DNA of 64,000 nucleotides from Utricularia gibba. Its lineage: Eukaryota; Streptophyta; Magnoliopsida; Lamiales; Lentibulariaceae. A program made the translations under genes and the position numbers. This document shows positions 48,172-60,390 of the stretch, piece after piece; the first letter of the stretch is position 1, and each line of letters begins with the position of its first letter. The stretch is from NCBI GenBank assembly GCA_002189035.1, contig NEEC01000010.1:62001-126000 (forward strand), written 5' to 3'. Under the pieces are notes generated by a model. That model had not been told where the DNA came from. It saw only the letters and a program-made list of their open reading frames with translations, and made no database searches.

Positions 48172-49481
48172 TGTTGCGTGTCGTTTCCTCAACAAATTTT
48201 AAATATTTAAAACGTAAAACACTAGAAAGCGTAGTACGAGTATCGATCTCAAGGAGTTGTTTTTTGTAGAAAGTGTTTTGCAAAAAACTTCTGCAAAATG
48301 TCACGGTTTTGTAAAATGGGGTTTTTAGAATACAGAAAGAAAAGTTACAACCTAAGTGATGGGCCTTGACTACGGTACGCAGTTCCTGGGAATAAGATTC
48401 CATCTCCTTCCTTTGTCCGTCCTTGCCTCGGTTTTCACTGATTTCTTCCGAATAGCTGGTTATAGGAGCAAGGAATAGCCTACTCTCCCTTACACTCTGA
48501 TTGACAAGGAGGCACGGGAATAGCCTCATGTGATTCCCTCTTGGATGATAGAGAAGACAAGAGGATTGCCTTCGATTGCCTTCAAAATCGAATTGTGCGG
48601 GTGTGCCTAGCTGTTGCCAATAGCCAGTGGCAGGTCCGAGGTCACAACTGTCCACTATCGTGGTACCTAGGCTACAAACAATCTGCTACTTCCCTCGAAC
48701 CGGTAGGGTTCGAGTTGGTGCTCTTCACCTTGATCTTCACCAAAATCCGCGAGGAGTGGCCTGCTACTCATGGACCTTGACTAAGAGTCGTTACAGAAAG
48801 ACTGCAACAAGATGCATGGAAGTATGCAGAATCCAAATTGAATTCAGCGAAGAACCGAGTGTATTGTTCAGGACTTGGAAGGAAACTTCATCTTCTCCCA
48901 GAAACTAAAAGGTTTTAGCCACAAAGGGCTATGAAAACATAAACGAAAAAGGAAGCTAAGTGTTCTTCCTCCTTGAAGAGGAGGAAGAACCTAAAAGTTC
49001 AAGTCTACAAAGGAAAATGGCAAAAGTCTGAAACTAAGTGCTCCAAGTGGTTTTTATATGACTTCCCACGTGCATTAACTCCTTTGGGTCCCCTTCCCAT
49101 CATTCCTTCTGCCTTGCGTGCGCCACCAAACTTTCTTTGCGTGCAAGTTTGCGCCCAATCATTGCTGCAGACTCTGACATGTCGTAAGTCAGGGGCCTTG
49201 ACTAGTGTCAGTCTTCCGCCCACAATCATTCCAACTCGCGTACAAGGCACGAAAACTGAAAGTCTGACCACCTGCAATACTCCTGCGACACTCTATGACA
49301 GTCTCCTGACATGTCTCGATCAAAGTGTGAGAAAAAAAACATAAAATATACACAAAATGGGAAAATAGGAATTTTCTAGTAAAAATCAAATACTTAATAA
49401 TAAGATTCCTAATTTGAGCGACTTCATACATAATTAACACATAATAATACCTAATAATTAACTAGAAAATGACACTTAACA
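48172..49481 (+). repeat. Solo LTR (family 3) inside the MULE transposase
   Basis: 1310 bp, TGTTGCGTGTCG...GACACTTAACA. Flanking 5-mers ATGGT (48167-48171) and ATGAT (49482-49486) are a target duplication with one change. Without it the MULE reads CDALLNN into CQCFNSF. A second copy lies at 33664-34810. Confidence 0.9.
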
Positions 49482-50160
49482 ATGATTGTCAATGTTTCAA
49501 TTCATTCATTCAAGTTGCAAGAGATCAACTTATCATTAACATGCTTGAAACAATAAAGGATCTTGTAATGGTGAGAATTCACTCCAATAGGATGAAAGCT
49601 AGAAATCGGATTGGACCATTATGTCCTAGTATTCAAAAGTTGCTAGAAAAAAATTTGTGAAGCACATGATGATCTTCCTTTACCATCATATGAGTTTTAC
49701 TGGCAAGTTGGAACTCAAGAGGAGCAATATAATGTAGATCTGGTGGGAAAGAAATGCAGTTGTAGACAATGGCAATTAATTGGTATTCCATGCACACATG
49801 CCATATGTGTGATTAGGTATGTGGGACATGATCCAATTAATTTTATCGATCCAATGCTTTTCAAAGAAATGCACCATGTTTTCTATAGTCTATCAATCCG
49901 CAGTATTGATTCTATGAAACTATGGATGTCAAGTGATAGAATTCCACCATTTACCCCTGTTTTTCTTAAGAGAGTTGGCAGGCCAAAAAAGAAAAGAATA
50001 AGAGCACCTTGTGAGCTATCATCGAAACAACAAGATCCAAGTAGATTAATTGGTATGAAACGGTGCAATAGGTGCTCACGTTGTGGTGAGTTTGGACACA
50101 ATATTCGTAAATGTGAGAATCCTCCAATGGCACCTACTGAAGAAAAAATTCCCAAAAAAA
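49482..50160 (+). pseudogene. MULE transposase C-terminus with SWIM and zinc knuckle
   Basis: The reading resumes with VARDQLIINMLETIKDLVM. The SWIM zinc finger is CSCRQWQLIGIPCTHAI (49755-49805). A CCHC knuckle follows (CSRCGEFGHNIRKC, 50077-50118), with a basic GRPKKKRIR stretch between. The open frame 49743-50192 is intact, but an upstream stop after LLEKNL (near 49658) interrupts the link. Confidence 0.85.
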
Positions 50161-50699
50161 ATGGTATGTTTTCGTATTTTTCTATTCTTTAAAATATGAA
50201 GTGTACTTTGTTTAATTCGTCATCGTAGTACTAATAAATTCAATTTTCTATTATATAGGGATGATCGTGCTCACAAAATCCATCTGCAACTCCAAGGAAG
50301 TAGGAGATCCAAGAACTAGAAATCAAAAAATAGCATTGAAATGAATATCATGTTTTGATGAAAAAAATGAATATTATTTATGTTGATGTTATGCTTTCAT
50401 AGTATTATGGATATCTCTTTTGTTTGATTTACATCTTATTATGTGGTATTATGATGTTATTCTTATTTAAAATGAATTTATATGTTTTATGCAAATATCA
50501 TTATGATATGCACCAATTGTTTATTTTAATGAAATGATTTATATTTTATTCACACAAAGGAAGTGTGTAATATTTTTCGTCACAGGTAGTTTTCTAGAGT
50601 TCTCACTTTTTGGTGAACTCAATTCTGCAACATTACAAGAAGTATTATTGTAAGAAGTTTATTTAATTAATTTAAACATATATGAATGGTGAACATATT
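50161..50699. other. Spacer between MULE and ULP1 relics
   Basis: AT-rich, no domain seen. It may hold the MULE 3' end or introns of the next gene. Confidence 0.4.
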
Positions 50700-51375
50700 A
50701 TTATTTAATGCAATTTGCAGGACAATGATGGGAAGATTTAGTATTGAAAAGGTTTCAAATACGGAGTTATTTGATTGTCTCTGGTTTTACAGCTACCATG
50801 GTGCGAGTGATCGCACTAGTTTGATAAACAAACTACAGAAAAGATCAATCTTGAGAAGGACATATGTCATCACTCCAATAGTGCTTGAATATGTTTTAAT
50901 TTATTTCATATATTTTATTGAAGAAACTAATGATAGTTGTGTGCAGTAAACATTGGAGTTTGCTAGTGTTGTGCAACTTTGGAAACAAGGAAAAACCTAT
51001 AATGCTTCTTCTTGACCCCATAAAAAATCATCCAAATCAAAGTCAAATTGAAAAGGATGTTATGTTTACTATGTCATGAAATGATTACATGTACTAATAT
51101 TTTATTGATATGTTTGCTTGAAATTTACTTAAAACATTCAGTCAAGAAGAGTCATATGAGCATGTATCATATATACCTTTTTTTGAAGCCAAAGGTAAGA
51201 ACGTGTAATTATGAATATTTTCATATATTTAATCTTACAATATATTGCAATATAGGTGCCTCTACAAAGTGAATGGACTGAGTGCAGACTTTATATTTTG
51301 TACTATATCTATAGGTTCATAAAGGAAGCACCCGTTACTTTTGACTTTAAAGGATTTCCATACTTTGTAAGTTGA
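50700..51375 (+). pseudogene. ULP1-type (C48) SUMO protease relic
   Basis: Three blocks are separated by intron-like DNA. Block 1 (50725-50879) reads ELFDCLWFYSY...RTYVITPIV. Block 2 (50948-51075) reads KHWSLLVLCNFGNKEKPIML and LLDPI, giving the catalytic His and Asp regions. Block 3 (51253-51367) starts after a TATAG acceptor with VPLQSEWTECRLYILYYI and RFIKEAPVTF, where the Cys of the DCG/ECG site is kept but Gly is Arg. A GTAAG donor follows. C48 peptidases process or remove SUMO. The part between blocks 2 and 3 is broken by a stop, and N-terminal sequence is unclear. It lies 540 bases after the MULE C-terminus on the same strand. Confidence 0.65.
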
Positions 51376-51839
51376 TTATAATCCTTACACTTCATACCTC
51401 ATAGATAGATTACACAAAATATGTCTTACCAACGATATTCGATTGATTCCTTCTCCTTAAGTACTTGAGGTCAATCTTAGATTCTTCCACACATCCTTGG
51501 GTTATGTGGTACTAAATAGCACATTGGTAAAGAAAACATTGTGAAAAAAAGAATCAAATATCAAATTAAATGTAAAAAAACATGGTAAATCAATCATATG
51601 TATAGGACTTGCACAAGTATGGCTTCACTACAAATCCTTAATTGCAAGAGCTCATACGTGCATGCTTGACTTTAATATAAAATAAATAAGAAAATAGGAA
51701 AAATACAAAGAAAAATTGGTCAAAATATATCTCTAATAATTGAGAGAAGGATTGTTTATCGTAGGGTAAATACAAAATCTTCGTATTGGATAATGCAATA
51801 CTTGTTGCTGGTTGTCTTTTCGGCATGATTAGGGACGGA
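51376..51839. other. Unassigned spacer
   Basis: No recognisable domain between the ULP1 relic and the next Myb/SANT fragment. Confidence 0.4.
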
Positions 51840-52045
51840 TATGAATAACCTTACACACATGCTAGATACATCAGACGAGCTATGGAATGAATTGAAACAT
51901 AAGGCATGCCCTTATTACAATGATTTAGGAGATATTCAGAAAAGATAGAGCTATGGGAGAAAGATCCTTGCAAATTGATGAAGTAATTCATCAATTTGCT
52001 CGAGAGAATGCAAGCATTTATGAGAAAAAGGCCGAGAGCTAATAT
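51840..52045 (+). pseudogene. Myb/SANT-like fragment
   Basis: The plus strand reads HMLDTSDELWNELKHK, then CPYYNDLGDIQKR, then in another frame RKDRAMGERSLQIDEVIHQF and ARENASIYEK. This is the end of a Myb/SANT domain followed by its linker. It is cut off where the minus-strand copia sequence begins. Confidence 0.6.
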
Positions 52046-53800
52046 TTTATTGATTTGGTTGCTGCAGATCCTTGAGAATATACGAGATCCACATTAATTC
52101 GGTCGTAGCGGACACCAGGCTCCGGTACTCCGCTTCCGTGGAAGACCGAGAAATGGTGGCCTGTTTTTTTGTTTTCCAAGAAATGTGACGACCACCCAAA
52201 AGCATGCAGAAACCAGTAAAAGATCTCCTTGTGATCGCACACGCCCCCAATCAGCATAGAGATCCAAATTCCATTTGGCAAAGTAAAACAAACCATGAGA
52301 GGTGGTCCTTAATAGGTATGCGACGATGCGCTTGGCCGTATGAAGGTGATCCTCAGACGGTGCCTGCATAAATTAGGATAACTGTTGAACAGGAATGCGA
52401 TATTCGGGCAGATAAAGCTCAAATACAATAGGCGACCAATGAGGGTTCGAAACACATCCGGATCCGAGAGGAGGGGACTGTCATCTGAGAACTTGAAGTT
52501 GCGAGGCAGCTGAGCAAGGATCTCCCTGTCCTCCAAGCCATGAGACCCAACACTCTACACAATATCAGAAGTATATTTCCGCTGTGAAAGATGAAGACCT
52601 TCAGGTGTTCGAACTAATTCCACACCAAGAAAAAAACTAGCAGGGCTGATGTCCTTGATGGTAAACTGGCGATGGAGATGGCGCTTTAACCCATTAATCT
52701 CATCAAGGTTGGGCCCTACTAGAATAATATCGTCCGCATAGATCAAGGCCAAGAAGTTGCCAGCAGATCCTTTCACAAAAAGACACGGGTCAGAAACAGA
52801 TTGAGGAAAGCCAAGGGTCCCAAGGAAATGAGTTAGCTCAAGGTTCCATTGGCAAGATGCCTGTCAAAGTCCGTATAACAAGCAATGTAACTTGCAAACA
52901 AGTCCCTCATGAATAGCATACTCGAGGGGCATCCATGTATATATCCTCATCAAGGTACCCATATCGAAAGGTATTGTTCACATCAACCAGATGAATATGC
53001 CAATTGTGCTTAGCACTCACGACATACGGACAGTGGTTACCTTAGCCATGGGTGCAAAGTGGTCGGTGAAATCTACACCAGCAACCTAAGTGTAGCCCTT
53101 GGCCACAAGGCAGGCCTTGTGGCACCCTATAGAGTCATCGGCATGTCGCTTAACCTTATAAACCCATTTACATCCAATGGATCGCTTATCCGGATGCAAG
53201 GAAACAAGAGTCCATGTGTGACTGGCAAGGAAGGCCTCCAACTCATGAGACATGGCTGCCTCCCAAACCGAAATACCCTTAGCATGCTCATAGCTAGGAG
53301 GTTCACCGAGCATATACACGGGTTCATGGGACGCAGTATCAAAGGAATGAAGCTGAAGTGACACATAGTCCTGCATCCATCTTGGAGGATGAGTGGGACG
53401 AGAACTGCGCCAGCAACCAAATCCCTCATCCACGGTGTCGGGAATGACAGAATCATCCGAGGACACGGAGAGAGGAGCCGAAGGCTGTGACATAGAAGGA
53501 GACATGGTGGGAGCCATGGGAGATGATGGGGAGACAAAGTCCCTAGTACGGGCAGAATATGGCAGGAAGTTCTCATCGTCACGAGAGAGCACGAAAGGCA
53601 GGGCAGAGTCCATGTCGGGAGCATCCTCTGTGCGACCCCTTTAAGGGAAAAATGTGTTCGAAAAATTTGACATCCCTACTAATGGATACCTCTTGGAAAG
53701 CCACATCATAACACTTGAGACCATCAAAGATATTGGAAAACCTAGGAATGATGTCCTTCGGAGTAATGAAGACTCGATGGATGTTTGAGTTATACCTCTT
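52046..53800 (-). pseudogene. Ty1/copia integrase end, reverse transcriptase and RNase H remnant
   Basis: Minus-strand order: integrase C-terminal segment (EVSISRDVKFFEHIFPLK, 53740-53640). A linker and RT start follow (WEAAMSHELEAFLASHTW, KRSIGCKWVYKVKRHADD). RT core carries ALIYADDIILVG with an intact YADD (52720). Thumb and connection follow (VFRTLIGRLLYLSF), then RNase H (STEAEYRSLVSATTELMW). At least four frame changes and some stops interrupt it. It ends abruptly next to the Myb/SANT fragment. Confidence 0.85.
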
Positions 53801-54019
53801 GTGATGGTGCCAGAAAATGAAGGAGCTGAAGTTGATGATCATGCTCCAGAAGTACCTTACAATCATGAAGAACCAGAGATTGCTAGTAATGAAGATGGTG
53901 TGGTTCAACAATCATCAAGTTGCACTAAAGGTTCCTCTGTGCACACAAGATTAGGAAGGATTGTGTGGCACCCTACTAGATTTTATTCATATGAGTTTAC
54001 CAGAGCAATGTTTGGGTGA
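53801..54019 (+). other. Acidic open frame, possibly retrotransposon linker
   Basis: The frame contains many acidic residues followed by TRLGRIVWHPTRFYSYEF. This resembles the R..R...P..YS linker upstream of copia reverse transcriptase, but on the opposite strand from the neighbouring copia relic. It may belong to a different, mostly lost copy. Confidence 0.3.
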
Positions 54020-55773
54020 TCAGAGCCACTTAGCACCAACGGATCGGAATGATCAATAAAGGCACTAGCACCGTAACCGGACAGAATTGGTTCACCAGCC
54101 ACTTCAGTCATCTTTGTGAACAAGAATTGAAGATATGTTGTGCAGTTGTTTGGAGCAACGTTGGTGCTTGAGCTTGGGAAGTAGATTTCAAAAGACGGTA
54201 CAACAACAGGTAAGACCTGGGAGTATTTAAACTACTTCCTATGAAAGAGTCGACCGTTGCGGTAGATAGTAGGCTTCATTTGATTATTTGGATCTTTGGG
54301 CTTTTCTAAGTTGATGTCGGGCCTCATTCTCTAGTCAACCCAGGTTTCCCTCTCCTCCAGAATCGCAGCATTACAGATCGACGCTGGTGTGTTGAGTTCT
54401 TCAGGATGGAGCGCTGATGCAGCACAATCTAACAGAAATCACCGGGAAGTCAGAGAAGTTTGCTCCACGCTCACCACACCATGTGCGAACGTAAACCGAC
54501 GATAGAAACGAAGAAGAAACGATATTGGGAACAAAATTCAATTTCTGTTGTTGTTGGAAAACATGTGCTAGCTCAGCTAATGTAGTAGAGTTAGCTTACG
54601 TACAGTGCGGTTATAACCGCTAAGTACAACACTTACTTCATGGACTTTAAGCAATCTCCTAATTCCAATATTTCAGACCCAAAGACAAACTCCAAGGAGT
54701 GATATAGCAAGGAACCGGACATCTCTAATGTCAAATGTACTGGGCAAACAAGTAGTAGAAAAAGAATATGAACGTAGATGAATCGTTCAGAGCTAAAATG
54801 AGGGCAATGCATAATGAAACTTGAGCTGACCTTTATTGGAAGTCTGAATAAGGTCAGTGGTAGAATAGATGATTTCCAATGTGGTAATGAGGGTTGACAT
54901 GATATTTTTGCTGATGTTGCTGTTTGAGAATGGATGTTATTGGAGATTTGGATATTGTATTGAGGTTTTTTAGCTATAAAAATAGCATTTTTCTCCTTTA
55001 CAACGAAGCCATATTTATAGAACAGAAAAATAGCCGTTAGGCTGTGTGATTCGCGATATCTTATCCTCTGAGAATTTCTGTTTCCGTTCTCCTTCAGCAG
55101 AACGGTCATCTCGTGGGAGAGGATGCTCTCTACTGGATTGGGCTTGGGACATTGCAGGGCTCAACGAACTTCTGCTTGCATATATGACCTGGTATACTGT
55201 TTATTGGGCCCATAACAATAAGTCCAGTGTCTGTATTTTCCCTCTGATTTCTGGTGATGGACTTTCTGCGACAGTTTTCCTCCCTCGCATCGTTTCCCTT
55301 CGGCTCACGCTCTTCTGCCTCAGGTCCCTGGTGCTTCTGATTTTTCTCAGTTTCAACATCACCGTCCAACAACCTTCGTGTCATTAGCACGCAAATGGGC
55401 GAACTCAGTGGAATGCAAACAAGGGTAGTGGAGATCATCCGAAAAATGGCACTCCATAATCATCGAGATCATTGCATCGAATGTAAGTGCTTTGTTACTG
55501 TCACCGATGACGAGGATGAGAGCACTGTGCTCAATATTGCTGGCAAAAATGAGCAGTAGTTTTAAATTAGGTTCATTTGTTTTTGGATGTTGACTGCTAG
55601 TTATTTTTGGAGAAGTTAAAGACTTCTCTTTATCCATATCCATTTCACATTTAAACTTGGTTGTTTGAGATACTTGTCTTCCGTTAAAAAAACAAAATTG
55701 TCATGTTTTAGATAAGTAAAAATGTACTTGTAATGGAGAATAAAACAACACTGAATTTGCATGAGTTCAAACT
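54020..55773. other. Mixed repeat-like DNA, unassigned
   Basis: Several minus-strand open frames (for example 54633-55109 and 55130-55438) show no recognised domain. The composition is less AT-rich than its neighbours, as in LTR or untranslated parts of a retrotransposon. No boundaries were found. Confidence 0.4.
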
Positions 55774-55938
55774 ATGAAAAGCCTTCAACCTCCTCCTACA
55801 GTTCTGCCGAAGCATAATTTTCGTGCCAAGCATCGGCGCTTTGCACCCTTGACATATCCTCCTCCTCCAAGATCTCAAGGTTACCGTCCTCATCCTTCAA
55901 GCTGGTTTTCAAGTGGAACCCCGAGGAATGTATTTTGA
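55774..55938. other. Small open frame, strand uncertain
   Basis: On the plus strand an ATG frame of 54 codons is basic and proline-rich (PLTYPPPPRSQGYRP). The minus strand over the same bases reads an acidic string (LEILEEEDMSRVQSADAW) with one stop. Either could be a fossil coding exon. I recognise neither. Confidence 0.15.
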
Positions 55939-57655
55939 TTGGTTCCAAAATATTTTAATAATAAATACAATTAATTGTTACACATGCAATTATTGATCAA
56001 CTCAATCGTGGGCTTTCAAGAAATCTACCTACTATGATTTTACATATGGCGACATGGGGCCAAAAATGGAAAGAGAGAAAGTTAATCTGACAAATTTTTT
56101 TATTTATATGTAGGTAATCATTCATTGTATGATTTTTTTTTTTTTTTTTTTGGTATGAATAGCAATTAACGATACCCATATTTATAAATGATCCTACAAA
56201 TCTACTGATCATTTCTCATCTTTACCCTCTATTTGTTTCTAATTATATATATACACATTACATTCATATTATACTATACTATAAAATTTATTAAAATTAA
56301 ATATATGACTATAAAAATTTCGAAAAATTTTAAAAAATTATTAAAAATCTTTTTGTTTTATTAATTTTAATATTCTTTGTTTTCAATATCCATTTATCAT
56401 TTAAATTTTGGATTGTGATTGCTAATAAACATTAGACTTTAAAAAAGAATGTACATTTTAAAATATTTAAGATTTTTAGTATAGATATTAAAAATAAATT
56501 GAAGTTAAAAAATAATGATAATTTGAAAAAAATGTGAAATAAAAAAGAGTCAGTATTAAAATGTTTAAGAAAAACAAGAAAGTGATTAATAACACGTTAC
56601 ATGTAAAATTAAATTTTTGTACGTTTACATTAAAGTGGTTATATTTTTCATAGTGGAAATTTAGGATTTGTTGTCGGATGGATAGGTTTGGATGGTTTGG
56701 ATGAGACTGCCTCCTCCAGATTCCTTCACTCATGACAATCTTCCAATAGGGGAAGAGTCCACAGATTTCTTCTTACTTTCCTGATGTGATGGGGGTAAAA
56801 TATCATATTCAGCATTATTTCTTTATAAAATATTTACAAAGTACCTTATGTCTAGTTATCATAAAAAAATAAAAGTATTGAAAACTTAATTTCTAAACTT
56901 TAAGATAGTATTTAGTAGGTGATTTATTGGTTTTAAAATATGTTTTATTTAACATGTGCGTTTAGTTATAGGTTTTAAATTAAATCAGTAGTTTAATTTA
57001 AAATTGATTTAAGATAAATTAAAACTACGTGAGAGAATGATATATTTTCTATTAAACAATACATTTATTTCTAATTGACTCTTATCTCTTCGTTACTTAT
57101 AAATAAATATAAAATCAATTATTTAATCACAATTTAAACATCTTTTCATCACAGCATATAACACGTCAGATCGAAATCTATCTACCAAACACGAGCTGAT
57201 TGGTCAAATATCATTCTACGGAAAAAACATTTGCTGAATAGCAAACAATTGAAACATATTTGTAAAATAGCATTTTCATATATATTACTCTATTTTATAA
57301 CAAAAAAATACAAATAAAATTCAGTACATTATATTTAGTATTTTATACATAAAATATATATTATACTAATTAAAATCATCCATATTTATTATTTATATTA
57401 AATGTTAAAGTATTTTTGCTATAACATTAATAAAAAATTTTACAATCAATTTTTTTTAATTATAACAAATATAATGATTGATATCTAATGATATCTCATT
57501 GTAATAATAATTCCACAAAATGAATGAATAATTCCCTTCATTTTTGCACACTGGTCAAATTATTTCAGAAGTCCAAAAATGGTGAAATTTCAAAAAAAAA
57601 AAAAAATCAACTTGAGTTGGTTGAGTATGCATATTTTTTAATTGCACATTTCAAT
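55939..57655. other. AT-rich stretch with a possible MITE
   Basis: 56902-57198 may be a Tourist-like MITE. The left end GATAGTATTTAGTAGGTGAT is partly the inverse of the right end, whose complement starts GCTCGTGTTTGGTAGATAGA. The match is imperfect and no clear TAA duplication was found. The rest is AT-rich with no gene. Confidence 0.3.
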
Positions 57656-58045
57656 AGATATGTGTAGACATAGAATTGCAAATTTTTTATTTTAAATTGG
57701 TATTAATAGTCGATCATTAGTTATTACTTGAATCCAGTGCATATTTTTTATATTTGAATTTTTATTATCATTCGATAGGTAAATGTTATTTTGATTTAGT
57801 ATATATTTTTTATTTTAAATTTATATCAAAGTTAAATCTTTAGGTGCTTTCAGATCAAGTAAATATTTTTTATTTTAAATTTGTATTAGTATTTCATCTT
57901 TAGATATTAATTGAATCTAATGAGTATTTTTTATTTTTAATTTATATTAATGCTCAATCTTTAGATATTATTTAGATCAAATACATATTTTTTTATTTTA
58001 AATTAATAATAACACTTGATTTTTAAGTGTTATTTGAATCAAGTG
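57656..58045. repeat. Tandem array, six units of about 60 bp
   Basis: Six units of roughly 59-66 bp, each with TATTTTTTATTTTAAATTTA, a variable middle, then CTTTAGATATTATTTGAATC-like sequence. It is the same family as 963-1265 but in the opposite orientation. It lies about 770 bases from the 3' end of the MULE relic at 58815-60390. Confidence 0.8.
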
Positions 58046-58814
58046 AGTCTCCCACATGGATGTGGATTAAACTGTAACTCATGGCTTCATTCAGTTTTTG
58101 GTTGAGAAAAGGAAAATTGCATTCGGGCATGGTTAAAACTATTACCGATAATATTCATGCAAATTAATAATATTTTCATTTATGTAATTAATAATATTGG
58201 TTATAGGAACAAAATCATCATACATTCTAACTGCGATCATGCATAATGTTTTTGAAAAATCTCAGAATTTTTTACTTTGGTTGTCTCTAAGGTTGTGAAG
58301 TAGTGGATGATGTCATGTAGCACGACATTGACTCACCTGTAGATACCACATTGTGAAATGAATGTCTTGCCACTTGACTAGTTGCACATCATTCAGCTTG
58401 TGTGTTCAAGTCATGTGGATAGTAAGAGAAATGTCGTGGTGCTTTAGTTAACTATTTTCTCCCATTCTTCCTAATCTTGTGAGTCTTAGTTTTCGTTCTC
58501 CTATAGATGATCTTCTTATTGATCCAAGAGCTTCAAAATCCATTACCCCATGCATTTGAGTTGTCTTTTCACAACCGGCATGCTGTCGTTCACCTCGTGT
58601 GATCAGGTTTGGAGCTAACATGAATGGGGCATCATCCCACATTAGCTGGTCCCAAAGGGGGTGATTCACTAGAGTAAGTAGCAACTAGAGCCTTAACAAA
58701 ATAAAATCTATTAATGAATTTTCTAGGACTTATGGAGAAACAATGGCATGCCTGCACAAGAAAAGAATAATTAATCATATTTTTTAAAAAATAACTATAT
58801 TGGTAAGTGGTATA
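58046..58814. other. Unassigned spacer
   Basis: A 78-codon minus frame (58448-58684) shows no domain. It may be the 3' untranslated region of the neighbouring MULE. Confidence 0.4.
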
Positions 58815-60390
58815 TATTGAGCATGAGAGCACAGAATTCTTGCACTCTTCTAAAACCCACAAGTGCATGTTCGATACGATATGTCGACAAGGTGGACCTT
58901 GTTTTGATGTGGGTCTATTTCAATGACAGATGGTGTCATCGTCTGTCGGCTATACTCCTCAAGCATAAGACCATGAAGATTTTTTTATCCCAATTGAAAT
59001 ACCTTTTCGCTTTTCTCTGCGCATAGTTGCCTTTTATTTGCAAGAGTCTCAGCTATTTTGCGACGATCCTCAAAATATTCTTTTCCCTTCATGAATATGA
59101 CCTACATAAGAAATACAACACAGTCAGCTTTCAAACTATTTATAAACAATGAGAGCAAAGTATGAACCTTCGCAATTATAGTTGAGGAAGGCGTTCAGTT
59201 TCACGAAACACTCCATTTATTGACTCAACATGATTCATTGTCATGATCCCATACCTGTTCATTAAGGCATAAATGATCTTTGCAGTGCGATGCAATAAGA
59301 ATGATGATTACCTCATACCACTATCGTGTGATAATGTCCACATATCTAAAGGAATATTCATTAGGTATTTATAGATTCCAGGATTCGTTTAGTAGATCAC
59401 ACCCATCAAACATTCAAATTCCTCAACACGTGGTGTTATGCCTGCAGCCCAAACCAAACCATGCAAATGTTTGCTCCTTTTATGTGTGTAACAGTTGGAT
59501 CTGACACTCGACGATAAAATCAGTGGTATCCATATGACGGCCAAAAACTAGGGACCACATCCAAGGCGACCAATAATCTAGAGCATCTATCACTAATTAA
59601 GCATATGAGATGATGACCACGTATAATATGAACTTGTAATTGTTCTAAAAACCAGATCCATGCAGAATCTGACTCTTCATCCACTAAAGCATAGTCTAAT
59701 GGGAGAGCATGCCCACAAACATCCATGGCCATGGAAATTAGTAGTTTGTATTTATATTGGCGATATAAATGTGTCCCATCTACTTGTATGACTAGACGAC
59801 ATTATTTGTATGTAGCAATATATGGCGCAAATGCCCAGAAAACATAGTGTAGAACCAGCCTTCCCCTATTATCACTAACGTTTTTCCAAATTATCACAAA
59901 CTAGGATTTTGCCTCTCCAGTTCTTGCAAATACTTTGGAAATTCTCTTGTAGAATCCTACCAAGTGTTGTACACAAGCTCATAATCTCATATCAAGATGG
60001 ACCAACCCTTCCAGTAAGAGATTTTGAATTTAAATTGTTGTAGGACTTCCCCTGTATTGTGGAAGCCTTGATTCTTGGTCGGTTTACATGTTCCTATGCT
60101 AAGGAACTCCGAACATTACACGTGTGAGGTTCTTGGAAATCCGTAATCTTCCATAATTTTTTCCGATTTTGGAAGCGTGCGTTCAAGTGCCATGGACATC
60201 TGAATTTTTTTCCCAATTTTGGTGGCAAATGAGATGGTAGATTGAATTACTGCTTCTAGACACATGAAACTCTATTCTCACCATAAAAATAGAGTACTTT
60301 GTGATTGCATCTTTGAACTCAGCCCTACTGTAAAAGAAATCTGGAAGCAAGAAGCATTGTGGTGGCATTATAAGATGAACCAATTTTCAG
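58815..60390 (-). pseudogene. MULE transposase relic 2
   Basis: Minus-strand order: N-terminal DNA-binding region (SRAEFKDAITKYSIFMVR at 60300). The catalytic region follows (VIQVDGTHLYRQYKYKLL near 59780 with the first Asp, then ALVDEESDSAWIWFLEQL, then LICLISDRC with the second Asp). A RRKIAETLANKRQL segment lies near 59050. The SWIM finger (CTCGF, a stop, then ILCSHA) is at 58818-58868. Stops and frame shifts are frequent. Unlike the first MULE, the ISDR motif is kept. Confidence 0.75.

Noticed and set aside
48068-48655. 195-codon minus-strand open frame
   Set aside because: It runs across the junction between the MULE and the inserted LTR, so it is a chance frame through unrelated sequences.
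58817-59026. Plus-strand 69-codon frame
   Set aside because: The opposite strand carries the MULE SWIM region, so this is its shadow.
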